Shown piece by piece: positions 1 to 6,595 of a stretch of 12,532 bases of DNA (position 1 is the stretch's first letter; the number at the start of each line of letters is the position of its first letter). Made by a program: the position numbers and the translations under genes. The stretch comes from JBBDIX01 sp040880235 (GTDB lineage Bacteria > Actinomycetota > Nitriliruptoria > Nitriliruptorales > Nitriliruptoraceae): positions 1 to 12,532 of the forward strand of contig JBBDIX010000078.1 in NCBI GenBank assembly GCA_040880235.1, written 5' to 3'. The notes beneath the pieces are model-generated. The model was not told the origin of the DNA. It was given only the letters and a program-made list of their open reading frames with translations, and did no database searches.

Positions 1-70
1 TCAGCCACTCGATGGCGACGGAGGTGTCGAGCCCGCCGGAGTAGGCGAGGACGATTCGGGGCCTGCTCAT
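1..70 (-). CDS. argG: Argininosuccinate synthase, N-terminal fragment (cut by window edge)
   Basis: ArgG joins citrulline and aspartate, using ATP, to form argininosuccinate, the penultimate step of arginine synthesis in the cytoplasm. Only the first 23 codons lie in the window. They translate to a start resembling MSRPRIVLAYSGGLDTS, followed by VAIEWL. The SGGLDTS signature is the ATP-pyrophosphatase P-loop of the family and sits at the usual place, about ten residues from the start. The ATG is preceded by AAGGAG with six bases between, which supports the start. The gene follows argR after a 51-bp gap with no convincing terminator or separate ARG box, so it is probably read from the same arginine transcript. 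The rest of the gene continues past the left edge, so nothing can be said about its integrity. Confidence 0.93.
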   Translation of the reverse strand, partial: MSRPRIVLAYSGGLDTSVAIEWL

Positions 71-110
71 GTGTGTCTCCTTGGAGGACGAACGTGGTGA
101 TCGGACGAGG

Positions 111-132
111 TCAGGGTGGGCTCAGGGTGGGG
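111..132. repeat. 11-bp tandem duplication at the 3' end of argR
   Basis: On the + strand, TCAGGGTGGG occurs at 111-120 and again at 122-131, a direct repeat with an 11-bp period (only the last base of the two units differs). One unit contains the stop codon and last codons of argR. The other lies just beyond it in the gap before argG. It looks like a small slippage duplication with no assigned function. Confidence 0.7.
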
Positions 133-589
133 TGAGCCCCGTGCGTCGGGCGAAGTCCGCCGCCAGGAGTTGGCCACTGGAGGCCTCACTCGCGACGACG
201 AGCACGGTGTCGTCACCGGCAACCGTGGCGATGACGTCGACCAGTTCAGCGTTGTCGATCGCCGAGGCCACCGGGTGCGCACACGCGGGCGGCGTGCGCA
301 GGACCGCGAGGTTGCCACTCACCGCGATGCGGGTGACGAACTGCTGGAGCGTCTCGTCGAGACGATCGACGGACGACGGTCCGGGTCGTGGCGCGAGGCG
401 GTAGACGGGGGTGCCGTCGGGACCCCGGACCTTGACCGCGCCGACCTCGGCGAGGTCGCGACTCACGGTCGCCTCGTGCACGTCGAAGCCGGCCTCGGCG
501 AGCGCCTCGACGACATGTGCCTGCGAGGCCAGCCCGCGTTCGGTGATCAGCTGGCGCAGGACCTGCTGACGCCGCCGCTTGACGGTCAC
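122..589 (-). CDS. argR: Arginine repressor ArgR
   Basis: ArgR is the arginine-responsive hexameric DNA-binding regulator of arginine genes. The 155-residue product has the family's usual length. The N-terminal winged helix-turn-helix covers about residues 1-70, with the recognition-helix signature EATVSRDL at 39-46 and AVKV after it. The C-terminal oligomerisation and arginine-binding domain covers about 85-155 and contains AGDDTVLVV (124-132), whose two Asp residues match the arginine-contacting pair in known ArgR proteins. The usual GTIAGDDT is ATVAGDDT here, a mild variation. It starts with GTG, and the GTGA at 586-589 overlaps the argF stop, implying translational coupling. Its likely operator is the pair of ARG boxes upstream of argC (6111-6148), so it probably represses its own operon. 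Its place between argF and argG matches other actinobacteria. Confidence 0.95.
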   Translation of the reverse strand: MTVKRRRQQVLRQLITERGLASQAHVVEALAEAGFDVHEATVSRDLAEVGAVKVRGPDGTPVYRLAPRPGPSSVDRLDETLQQFVTRIAVSGNLAVLRTPPACAHPVASAIDNAELVDVIATVAGDDTVLVVASEASSGQLLAADFARRTGLTPP

Positions 590-1542
590 GACCGGTCTCC
601 CAGCAGACGGACGAGGAGGGCCTTCTGTGCATGGAGGCGATTCTCGGCCTGGTCGAACACCCGGGACGCATCGCCGTCGATCACCTCGGCGGACACCTCC
701 TCACCACGGTGCGCAGGCAGACAGTGCAGGAAGATCGCGCCGGGCGCGGTGTGTGCCATGAGGTCCGCGGTCACCCGGTACTCCTCGAACGCGGCGAGGC
801 GCTCGGCGGCCTCGTCCTCCTGCCCCATCGAGGCCCACACGTCCGTGTACACGGCGTCGGCCCCGGTGACGGCCTCACGGGCGTCCGTGTTGACGAGGAT
901 GGCCGCACCCGTCGTCGCGGCGATCTCGCGGCTGCGTTCCACGATCGACGGGTCGGGAGCAAACCCTTCGGGGTGTGCGACGTGGACGGACAGTCCCACC
1001 TTCGCGCCCGCCAGCAGCAGGGAGTGCGCGACGTTGTTGCCGTCTCCCACGTACGCCAGCGTGTGTCCCTCCAGGCCGCCGGTGGCCTGACGGAGGGTCT
1101 GCAGGTCGGCGAGCGCCTGGCACGGGTGTTCACGGTCGGTCAGTGCGTTGACCACCGGCACGTCCGCTGCCGCAGCGAGTTCGACCAGGCGATCCTGTCC
1201 GAACGTGCGGATGACGATCGCATGGACGTAGCGCGACAGGACCGCGCCCGTGTCCGCGACGGTCTCGCCCCGCCCCAGTTGCAGCTCGGCGCTCGACAAC
1301 GTGAGGGGGTTGCCCCCCAGTTCGGCGACGCCGACCTGGAAGGACACGCGGGTGCGGGTCGAGGGCTTCTCGAACACGAGTGCGACCGTGCGTCCCCGCA
1401 GGACGTCGCGCACGGGCGACCGGCCCTGCGCGATGGCCAGGGCGCGCTCGTCGCGCAGCTCGTCCGCGAGGTCGAGGACGTCGAGCAGCTGCTCCGCAGT
1501 GAGGTCGTCGACCGAGATCAGGTCGTCGGGGAACGCAGGCAT
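586..1542 (-). CDS. argF: Ornithine carbamoyltransferase
   Basis: ArgF transfers the carbamoyl group of carbamoyl phosphate to ornithine, giving citrulline. The 318-residue protein has family length and all key motifs: carbamoyl-phosphate loop STRTR (61-65), LGRGET (89-94), HPCQ (139-142), the ornithine-side motif DVWASMG (234-240) and the catalytic cysteine motif HCLPAHRG (273-280). The SMG and HCLP motifs mark it as an ornithine rather than an aspartate carbamoyltransferase. The ATG follows the argD TAG stop directly, with no spacer. AGGAGG at 1548-1553, inside the end of argD, is spaced five bases from the ATG and fixes the start. The stop overlaps argR by four bases. A catabolic role seems unlikely in this biosynthetic cluster. 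Confidence 0.96.
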   Translation of the reverse strand: MPAFPDDLISVDDLTAEQLLDVLDLADELRDERALAIAQGRSPVRDVLRGRTVALVFEKPSTRTRVSFQVGVAELGGNPLTLSSAELQLGRGETVADTGAVLSRYVHAIVIRTFGQDRLVELAAAADVPVVNALTDREHPCQALADLQTLRQATGGLEGHTLAYVGDGNNVAHSLLLAGAKVGLSVHVAHPEGFAPDPSIVERSREIAATTGAAILVNTDAREAVTGADAVYTDVWASMGQEDEAAERLAAFEEYRVTADLMAHTAPGAIFLHCLPAHRGEEVSAEVIDGDASRVFDQAENRLHAQKALLVRLLGDRS

Positions 1543-2757
1543 CTAGGCCTCCTGGTGCAGGTGGGCGAGGGCGTCGTCGAGACGCTCGAGCGCGTCGTCG
1601 ACCTGCGCGTCGGTGATGGTGAGCGGTGGCGCCAACCGCAGCACGTCCGGGGCCACGGCATTGACCACCAGGTGGCGACGGGCACAGGCGGTATCGAGCA
1701 CGCCGGCAACGTCACCGTCGAGTTCCAGTCCCAGCAGCAGCCCACGTCCCCGGATCCCGGTGGCCACCGGATGGCCCGTGACGAGTTCCTCCAGGCCCGC
1801 GCGCAGCCGCGCGGACACCTCCTGACCGCGAGCGAGCAGATCCTCGGCCTCGATCGTGGCGATCACCGCGAGTGCCGCCGCACAGGTCACGGGATTGCCG
1901 CCGAACGTGGTCGCATGGTCGCCCGGTTCGAACACGCGCGCCGCCGCGCCTCTGGCGACACAGGCCCCGATGGGCAGGCCGTTCGCCAGCGCCTTGGCCA
2001 CCGTGATCACGTCGGGGACGACGGGCGTGTCCTGGAACGCGAACCAGGGGCCGGTGCGCCCCATGCCGGTCTGCACCTCGTCGATGATCAGCAGGGCGCC
2101 GTGGGTGTCACACGCCTGCCGTGCGGCGACGAGCACCTCGTCGGGCACGGCACGTACGCCACCCTCGCCCTGCACGACCTCGAGGAGCACCGCGCAGGTC
2201 TCGTCGGTCACGGCAGCCTGCAGCGCCACCGCGTCGTCGTGGGCGACGTGGTCGACGAAGCCGGCGAGAGGAGCGAACGGCGCGTGCTTCGCGGACTGCC
2301 CCGTCGCCTCCAGGGTGGCCAGCGTGCGTCCGTGGAACGATCCCTCGAGCGCCACGACCCGCACCTTGTCCGGGTGCTGTCGCAGCCCGTGGCGCCGTGC
2401 GAGCTTGATCGCGGCCTCGTTGGCGGTGGCTCCACACTGCGCGAAGAACGTGCGTGCATCGTCCCAGCCGACGATCCGGGCCAGCGCCTCCGCCAGTTCC
2501 ACCGCCGGCGGCGTGCAGAACAGGTTCGAGGTGTGGACCAGCGTGGCGGCCTGGTCGGCGACCGCAGCCGTCACGGCCGGATGCGCGTGTCCGAGGCTCG
2601 TGACGGCAAGGCCGCACAGCAGGTCGAGCCACTCGTCGCCCTGGTCGTCGACGAGCACGGTGCCGGACCCGCGGACGAACGTCGCGCGCGGCGGCGGGTA
2701 GGTCGACATGACGTGGTCCGCCGCTCGCACGGCCAACCGGGTCGTGGCCGTGGTCAT
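1543..2757 (-). CDS. argD: Acetylornithine aminotransferase (class III, PLP-dependent)
   Basis: ArgD converts N-acetylglutamate semialdehyde to N-acetylornithine with glutamate as amino donor. The 404-residue protein is a fold-type I class III aminotransferase. Visible motifs are SFHGRT (140-145), IIDEVQTGMGRTG (224-236) with the cofactor-stacking region, VAKALANGLPIGA (253-265) with the PLP lysine at 255, and TTFGGNP (283-289). An oddity is the phosphate-binding segment near residue 108, usually SGAEANE or SGTEANE. Here it reads CGATANE, with Ser to Cys and the first Glu to Thr. The ATG overlaps the argB stop in an ATGA at 2754-2757, so translation is coupled. Its position between argB and argF supports ArgD rather than another ornithine, GABA or succinylornithine aminotransferase, although dual use in lysine synthesis is common in this family. 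Confidence 0.94.
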   Translation of the reverse strand: MTTATTRLAVRAADHVMSTYPPPRATFVRGSGTVLVDDQGDEWLDLLCGLAVTSLGHAHPAVTAAVADQAATLVHTSNLFCTPPAVELAEALARIVGWDDARTFFAQCGATANEAAIKLARRHGLRQHPDKVRVVALEGSFHGRTLATLEATGQSAKHAPFAPLAGFVDHVAHDDAVALQAAVTDETCAVLLEVVQGEGGVRAVPDEVLVAARQACDTHGALLIIDEVQTGMGRTGPWFAFQDTPVVPDVITVAKALANGLPIGACVARGAAARVFEPGDHATTFGGNPVTCAAALAVIATIEAEDLLARGQEVSARLRAGLEELVTGHPVATGIRGRGLLLGLELDGDVAGVLDTACARRHLVVNAVAPDVLRLAPPLTITDAQVDDALERLDDALAHLHQEA

Positions 2758-3737
2758 GCCGACTCCCGCCCGAGTGACGGGGTCACCATCGTGCCCACGC
2801 CCTCGTCGGTGAAGATCTCGATGAGGATGGCGTGCAGCACCCGCCCGTCGAGGATGTGTGCCTGGGGCACGCCCGCTCGGATCGCGTCGACGATCGACCG
2901 GACCTTGGGACGCATCCCGCTGTGCAGTTCGTCGTCCACGAGCATCCGTTCGAGCCGGTCGACCCCCACCTCACTCATCAGCGCCTCACGTTCTGGATCC
3001 CCGAAGTCGAGGTACAGACCGGGGACGTCGGTGAGGTAGACGAGCTTGGTCGCACCCAGTGCCGCAGCGATCGCTCCGGCAGCGAGGTCGGCGTTGACGT
3101 TGCGTTCGACGCCGTCATGGTCACGTCCCAGCGTCGCGACGACCGGGAGGAACCCGTCGGCGAGCAGGTCGTCGATGTAGGTCGTGTCGACCTCGTCGAC
3201 CTCGCCGACGAGCCCGAGGTCCTCTCCCGCGGGTCCGACCGCCGGACGGACCGTCACCAGCCCGGCATCCGTGCCCGAGGCGCCCACCGCGGGCGCACCC
3301 GCCTCCTGCACGAGGCCGACCAGTTCCGGGTTGACCTTGCCGAGCAGCACCATGCGGACCACGTCCATCATGGCCTGGTCGGTCACCCGCAGGCCACCGA
3401 TGAAGTTCGACTCGACACCGAGCTGGGTGGCCAGGTCGGTGATCTGCGGCCCGCCCCCGTGGACGATCACCGGGCGCAGGCCGACGAAGTGCAGCAGCGC
3501 GACGTCCGCGGCGAACGACCGCTTGAGGTCGTCGTCGACCATGGCGTTGCCGCCGTACTTGATGACGATGGTCTCTCCGTGGAACCGGGTGATCCACGGC
3601 AGTGCCTCACGGAGGACCGCCGCCTTGGCCTGGGCGACCTCGACACGCTCGGCCGATCCGGCGTCCGTCGTGACGACACGGCGGCCGGCCGACGCCGCGA
3701 TCGACGAGCCGGGCTGGGGAGTCGCGGGAGGGGTCAT
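2754..3737 (-). CDS. argB: N-acetylglutamate kinase
   Basis: ArgB phosphorylates N-acetylglutamate, the second step of acetylated ornithine synthesis. The amino acid kinase fold is clear: KYGGNAM with the phosphate-binding lysine at residue 60, VHGGGPQI (92-99), GGLRVTD (114-120), NVNADLAAG (213-221) and LTDVPGLY (235-242). At 327 residues it is longer than many homologues. About 30 extra low-complexity residues (Pro, Ala, Ser, Thr) precede the conserved helix beginning near AKAAVLREALPW. Such N-terminal helices occur in arginine-inhibited hexameric kinases, so feedback inhibition is plausible but inferred. The ATG at 3737 has GAGG five bases upstream. A downstream GTG start cannot be excluded. 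The 27-bp gap after argJ is the only real spacer among argC-J-B-D-F-R, and it holds a small five-pair hairpin (3750-3762). The stop overlaps argD. Confidence 0.95.
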   Translation of the reverse strand: MTPPATPQPGSSIAASAGRRVVTTDAGSAERVEVAQAKAAVLREALPWITRFHGETIVIKYGGNAMVDDDLKRSFAADVALLHFVGLRPVIVHGGGPQITDLATQLGVESNFIGGLRVTDQAMMDVVRMVLLGKVNPELVGLVQEAGAPAVGASGTDAGLVTVRPAVGPAGEDLGLVGEVDEVDTTYIDDLLADGFLPVVATLGRDHDGVERNVNADLAAGAIAAALGATKLVYLTDVPGLYLDFGDPEREALMSEVGVDRLERMLVDDELHSGMRPKVRSIVDAIRAGVPQAHILDGRVLHAILIEIFTDEGVGTMVTPSLGRESA

Positions 3738-3764
3738 GGGGTCCTCGGGGGCACAGCGTGCCGG

Positions 3765-4985
3765 TCAGGTCGTGTACTCGGCGTTGAACCGCACGTACTC
3801 AGGTGTCAGGTCGCAGGTCAGCACGGTGGCCGCGCCCGGGCCCGTCCCCACGTCGATGGTGATCTGGACCTCGTCGCTGGCCATCGCGCCGGCGACGGCG
3901 GCGCGATCGAACGCCACCGCGACACCGGCGTCACACACGACGGTGCCGGCACACGCGACGCGCACCCGGTCGGGGTCGAGGTCCACGCCGGCATTGCCGA
4001 GCGCCATCAGGATCCGACCCCAGTTCGGGTCGGCGCCGTGCACGGCAGCACGCACGAGCAGCGAGGTCGCGACCGCGCGGGCGAGGCGCTCCGCGTCTGC
4101 GTCGTCCATGGCCCCGCGCACCCCGACCGCGGCGACCCGACTCGCGCCCTCACCGTCGCGCACGATCGCGTGCGCCAGCCGGGAGCAGACGTGGTGCACG
4201 GCGCGCGCGAACAGGTCGAGGTCGGCCGGGCGGCCTGCGGCGCCGTTGGCCAGCAGCACCGCCGTGTCGCTGGTCGAGCGGTCCCCGTCGACGCTGATCC
4301 GGTTGAACGTCTGGTCGACGGCTCGGCGCAGCACGTCGTCGACCTCGGCCGGGTTGAGTTCGGCATCCGTCGTGAGGATCGCGAGCATGGTCGCCATCGA
4401 GGGTTCGATCATGCCGACACCCTTGGCCATGCCACCGACGGTGTGACGAGCCCCGTCGGGCCCCACCACCTCGACCGCGCACTGCTTGTCGGTCGTGTCG
4501 GTGGTGAGGATCGCGCGAGCGGCATCGGGCCCGCCATCGGCAACGAGGCCCTGCACGAGCCCGGGCAGCGCGGCGACGATCAGGTCGACGGGCAGGGGCA
4601 CGCCGATGACCCCGGTGGACATCGCGAGCACGTTGGTGCGCTCGATCCCCAGCGCCCGGGCCGTCGCGTCGACGATGGCGTCGTTGTCCGCCGCGGCATC
4701 GGGCGTGCACACGTTCGCGTTGCCCGAGTTGACCACGACCGCCCGCGCGCGACCGTCAGCGGCGTGCTGACGCGTGAGCACGCACGAAGGTGCCTGCACG
4801 CGGTTGGTCGTGATCATCGCTGCGGCGGATGCGTCGACGTCACTCACGAGGAGCGCGAGGTCGGGCCGGCCCGAGGCCTTGACCCCGCTGACCGTCCCGC
4901 CAGCCCGGAATCCGCTGGCAGCGGTGACGCCACCGGCGACCTCGCGCAGTCCGGAGGTGTCGTCGGGACCCCAGCCGGCGATCAC
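3765..4985 (-). CDS. argJ: Ornithine acetyltransferase / N-acetylglutamate synthase, ArgJ
   Basis: ArgJ moves the acetyl group from N-acetylornithine to glutamate, regenerating N-acetylglutamate and releasing ornithine. Some members also use acetyl-CoA. The 406-residue precursor carries NSGNAN (86-91), MSTGVIG (122-128), TTDTTDK (161-167) and the self-cleavage site EPSMATML (194-201). Cleavage between Ala198 and Thr199 would give alpha and beta chains, with Thr199 as the catalytic nucleophile. The C-terminus ends in NAEYTT, as in other actinobacterial ArgJ proteins. It starts with GTG inside GTGA (4982-4985), overlapping the argC stop. No argE-type deacetylase is in the window, consistent with the acetyl-recycling route. 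Whether this enzyme is mono- or bifunctional cannot be read from the sequence. Confidence 0.96.
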   Translation of the reverse strand: MIAGWGPDDTSGLREVAGGVTAASGFRAGGTVSGVKASGRPDLALLVSDVDASAAAMITTNRVQAPSCVLTRQHAADGRARAVVVNSGNANVCTPDAAADNDAIVDATARALGIERTNVLAMSTGVIGVPLPVDLIVAALPGLVQGLVADGGPDAARAILTTDTTDKQCAVEVVGPDGARHTVGGMAKGVGMIEPSMATMLAILTTDAELNPAEVDDVLRRAVDQTFNRISVDGDRSTSDTAVLLANGAAGRPADLDLFARAVHHVCSRLAHAIVRDGEGASRVAAVGVRGAMDDADAERLARAVATSLLVRAAVHGADPNWGRILMALGNAGVDLDPDRVRVACAGTVVCDAGVAVAFDRAAVAGAMASDEVQITIDVGTGPGAATVLTCDLTPEYVRFNAEYTT

Positions 4986-6025
4986 GGGTACACCCCGACG
5001 GCGCTCAGTCCGGACGTCTCCTCGAGGCCCAGCATGACGTTGGCGTTCTGGATCGCGCCGCCGGCCGCACCCTTGCCCAGGTTGTCGGTCACCGCCGTGA
5101 CGACCACCCGGTGGGTCCGCGGGTCCACCAACGCCGACAGCTGGCAGCCGTTGGATCCGGCGACGGCCTTGGTCACCGGGAAGCGGCCCGGGTCGAGCAC
5201 CGTCACGAAGGGCTCGTCACGGTAGGTGTCGCTGAGCAGGTCCTGGACGTCGTGCCCATCCACCCCGGACTCGAGCTGACCGTAGGCGGTGACGAACATG
5301 CCCCGGGCGATGGGGATGAGGTGCGGCGTGAAGGAGATCGCCCCGAGATCGCGCCCGTGCGTGTCGAGGTGACGCTCGATCTCTCCCGTGTGCCGATGGT
5401 CGGGCGCCCCGTAGGCGGTGACGCTGCCGTCGACGTGGGAGAAGTGCAGGCGATCGGAGAGACCCCGGCCTGCTCCGGACACCCCCGACTTGCCGTCAAC
5501 GACGACACTGCCGGGAACGATCACCGACGCCAGGGGGACGAGACCGAGCAGCGTGGTGATCACGTAGCACCCGGGGTTGGCGACGAGCGTGGCCCCGGCC
5601 ACGTCCGCGCGAGCGAACTCGGTGAGTCCGTACACGGCGCGCCGTGGCGAGTCCCCGTCGGGCAGGAGGTCCGGACGTGGATGGGCCTCGCCGTACCACT
5701 GGTCGAAACCTTCGGCCCCGAGCCGGAACCCTCCCGACAGGTCGATGGTGCGGACCCCCCGGTCGGTCAGCTGGGCGCCGAGTTCGATCGAGGGTCCGTG
5801 AGGCGTCGACAGGAAGACCAGGTCGAGCTCTGCGAGTTCGTCGACATCGGTGGGTCGAAACGCCCCGGCGTCCGTCAGGTTCGGGAACAGGTCGTGGACG
5901 GCCGTTCCCGCCTGCGAGTGGGCGGCCACGACGGACACCTGCATCTGCGGGTGAGCCGCGAGCAGACGCAGCAGTTCGACACCTCCATACCCGGAGGCAC
6001 CGACGACTCCGACGGTGTGCACCAT
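4982..6025 (-). CDS. argC: N-acetyl-gamma-glutamyl-phosphate reductase
   Basis: ArgC reduces N-acetylglutamyl phosphate to the semialdehyde with NADPH. The 347-residue product shows the N-terminal Rossmann motif VVGASGYGG (7-15), the catalytic cysteine in NPGCY (150-154, Cys153), GKSGVSGAGR (178-187) and HLIPIARG (235-242) with the conserved histidine. The chosen ATG at 6025 has AGGAG four bases upstream inside a purine-rich run. The next codon, GTG at 6022, is seven bases from the same AGGAG and is an equally reasonable start, which would shorten the protein by one residue. It is the first gene of the arginine operon. The ARG boxes lie about 85-125 bp upstream, so expression is probably repressed by ArgR when arginine is plentiful. 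Confidence 0.95.
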   Translation of the reverse strand: MVHTVGVVGASGYGGVELLRLLAAHPQMQVSVVAAHSQAGTAVHDLFPNLTDAGAFRPTDVDELAELDLVFLSTPHGPSIELGAQLTDRGVRTIDLSGGFRLGAEGFDQWYGEAHPRPDLLPDGDSPRRAVYGLTEFARADVAGATLVANPGCYVITTLLGLVPLASVIVPGSVVVDGKSGVSGAGRGLSDRLHFSHVDGSVTAYGAPDHRHTGEIERHLDTHGRDLGAISFTPHLIPIARGMFVTAYGQLESGVDGHDVQDLLSDTYRDEPFVTVLDPGRFPVTKAVAGSNGCQLSALVDPRTHRVVVTAVTDNLGKGAAGGAIQNANVMLGLEETSGLSAVGVYP

Positions 6026-6110
6026 GCCGCTCCTCGCCTCCTCCGGACCCAACAGGCCATCCCGCCACGGGGCGACCGACGCCGGTCATCGAGTGACGCA
6101 CGGCGGGCAG

Positions 6111-6128
6111 TCTGCACTATCTTGCACT
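6111..6128. promoter_or_regulatory. ARG box 1, probable ArgR operator of argCJBDFRG
   Basis: TGCA at 6113-6116 and TGCA at 6123-6126 are separated by six bases. The ten-base offset equals that of the half-sites in the 18-bp ARG box. Actinobacterial ARG boxes use TGCA half-sites in place of the enteric TGAA/TTCA. The site lies in the only substantial gap before argC, in a locally AT-richer patch where a promoter would be expected. I could not fix the -10 and -35 hexamers. Confidence 0.75.
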
Positions 6129-6130
6129 CA

Positions 6131-6148
6131 AACGCAAAAACCTGCGCC
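6131..6148. promoter_or_regulatory. ARG box 2 (degenerate)
   Basis: CGCA at 6133-6136 and TGCG at 6143-6146 repeat the half-site, six-base spacer, half-site layout, with one mismatch per half. This box is displaced 20 bp from box 1, close to two helical turns. ArgR hexamers typically occupy two adjacent boxes, so the spacing supports a tandem operator. On its own the match would be weak. Confidence 0.5.
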
Positions 6149-6168
6149 CCTGTTCGGAGACGTGCCCG

Positions 6169-6591
6169 TCAGTCCGCAGGGCGACGTCGCAGGCGCTTGA
6201 CCTCTCCGCGTCGTCGCTTCGACTCCAGGCGACGACGACGCGCGGACCGCGAGGGTCGCGTCGCCCGGCGCGAGGTCGGCTCCTCGATCGCCTCGCCCAC
6301 GATGGCGCGCAGGCGGGCCCGTGCCGCGTCGCGATTGCGATGCTGGGACCGGTGTTCGTCGGCACGCAGGATCAGCACCCCGTCGGTGGTCAACCGTGAG
6401 GCGAGCCGTTCGAGCAGTCGCGCGCGCTCGGCGTCGGTGAGCACGGCGGAGTCCCGCACCGACCATCTCAGCTCGACGCGACTGTCGGTCGTGTTGACGC
6501 CCTGTCCGCCGGGTCCCGACGACCTCACGGCGCGCACGGTGAGTTCAGACCCCGGGATCACGACCCTGCGGTTGATCCGCACGTCGTCCAT
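6169..6591 (-). CDS. arfB: ArfB/YaeJ-type peptidyl-tRNA hydrolase (ribosome rescue)
   Basis: This 140-residue protein has a single class-I release-factor catalytic domain: SSGPGGQGVNTTDSRVEL (24-41), with GGQ at 28-30. It lacks the codon-recognition domains of RF1 and RF2. It ends in a strongly basic tail rich in Arg, with some Lys (about 108-138). That pairing of a GGQ domain with a basic C-terminal tail defines ArfB, which enters the empty mRNA channel of stalled ribosomes with its tail and hydrolyses the peptidyl-tRNA. The ATG is four bases after the pheT stop, and GAGG lies ten bases upstream inside pheT, so it is probably translated in coupling with pheT. The 143-bp gap below it separates it from argC. 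Size and motif order match the family. The symbol rests on those features, not on a search. Confidence 0.88.
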   Translation of the reverse strand: MDDVRINRRVVIPGSELTVRAVRSSGPGGQGVNTTDSRVELRWSVRDSAVLTDAERARLLERLASRLTTDGVLILRADEHRSQHRNRDAARARLRAIVGEAIEEPTSRRATRPSRSARRRRLESKRRRGEVKRLRRRPAD

Positions 6592-6595
6592 GGGG

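Noticed and set aside
3750..3762. Five-pair hairpin GGCAC-AGC-GTGCC between argJ and argB
   Set aside because: Too short to be called a terminator or regulatory element in GC-rich DNA. It is only noted with argB.
631..5225. Two further long + strand frames (631-3039 and 2832-5225) opposite the arginine genes
   Set aside because: Same reason: no domains, no ribosome-binding sites of note, and complete overlap with argF, argD, argB and argJ, all of which carry full catalytic motifs.
6126..6148. Small CGCA/TGCG stem followed by T residues between arfB and argC, a candidate terminator
   Set aside because: The stem is only four pairs, and the symmetry is explained by the second ARG box.
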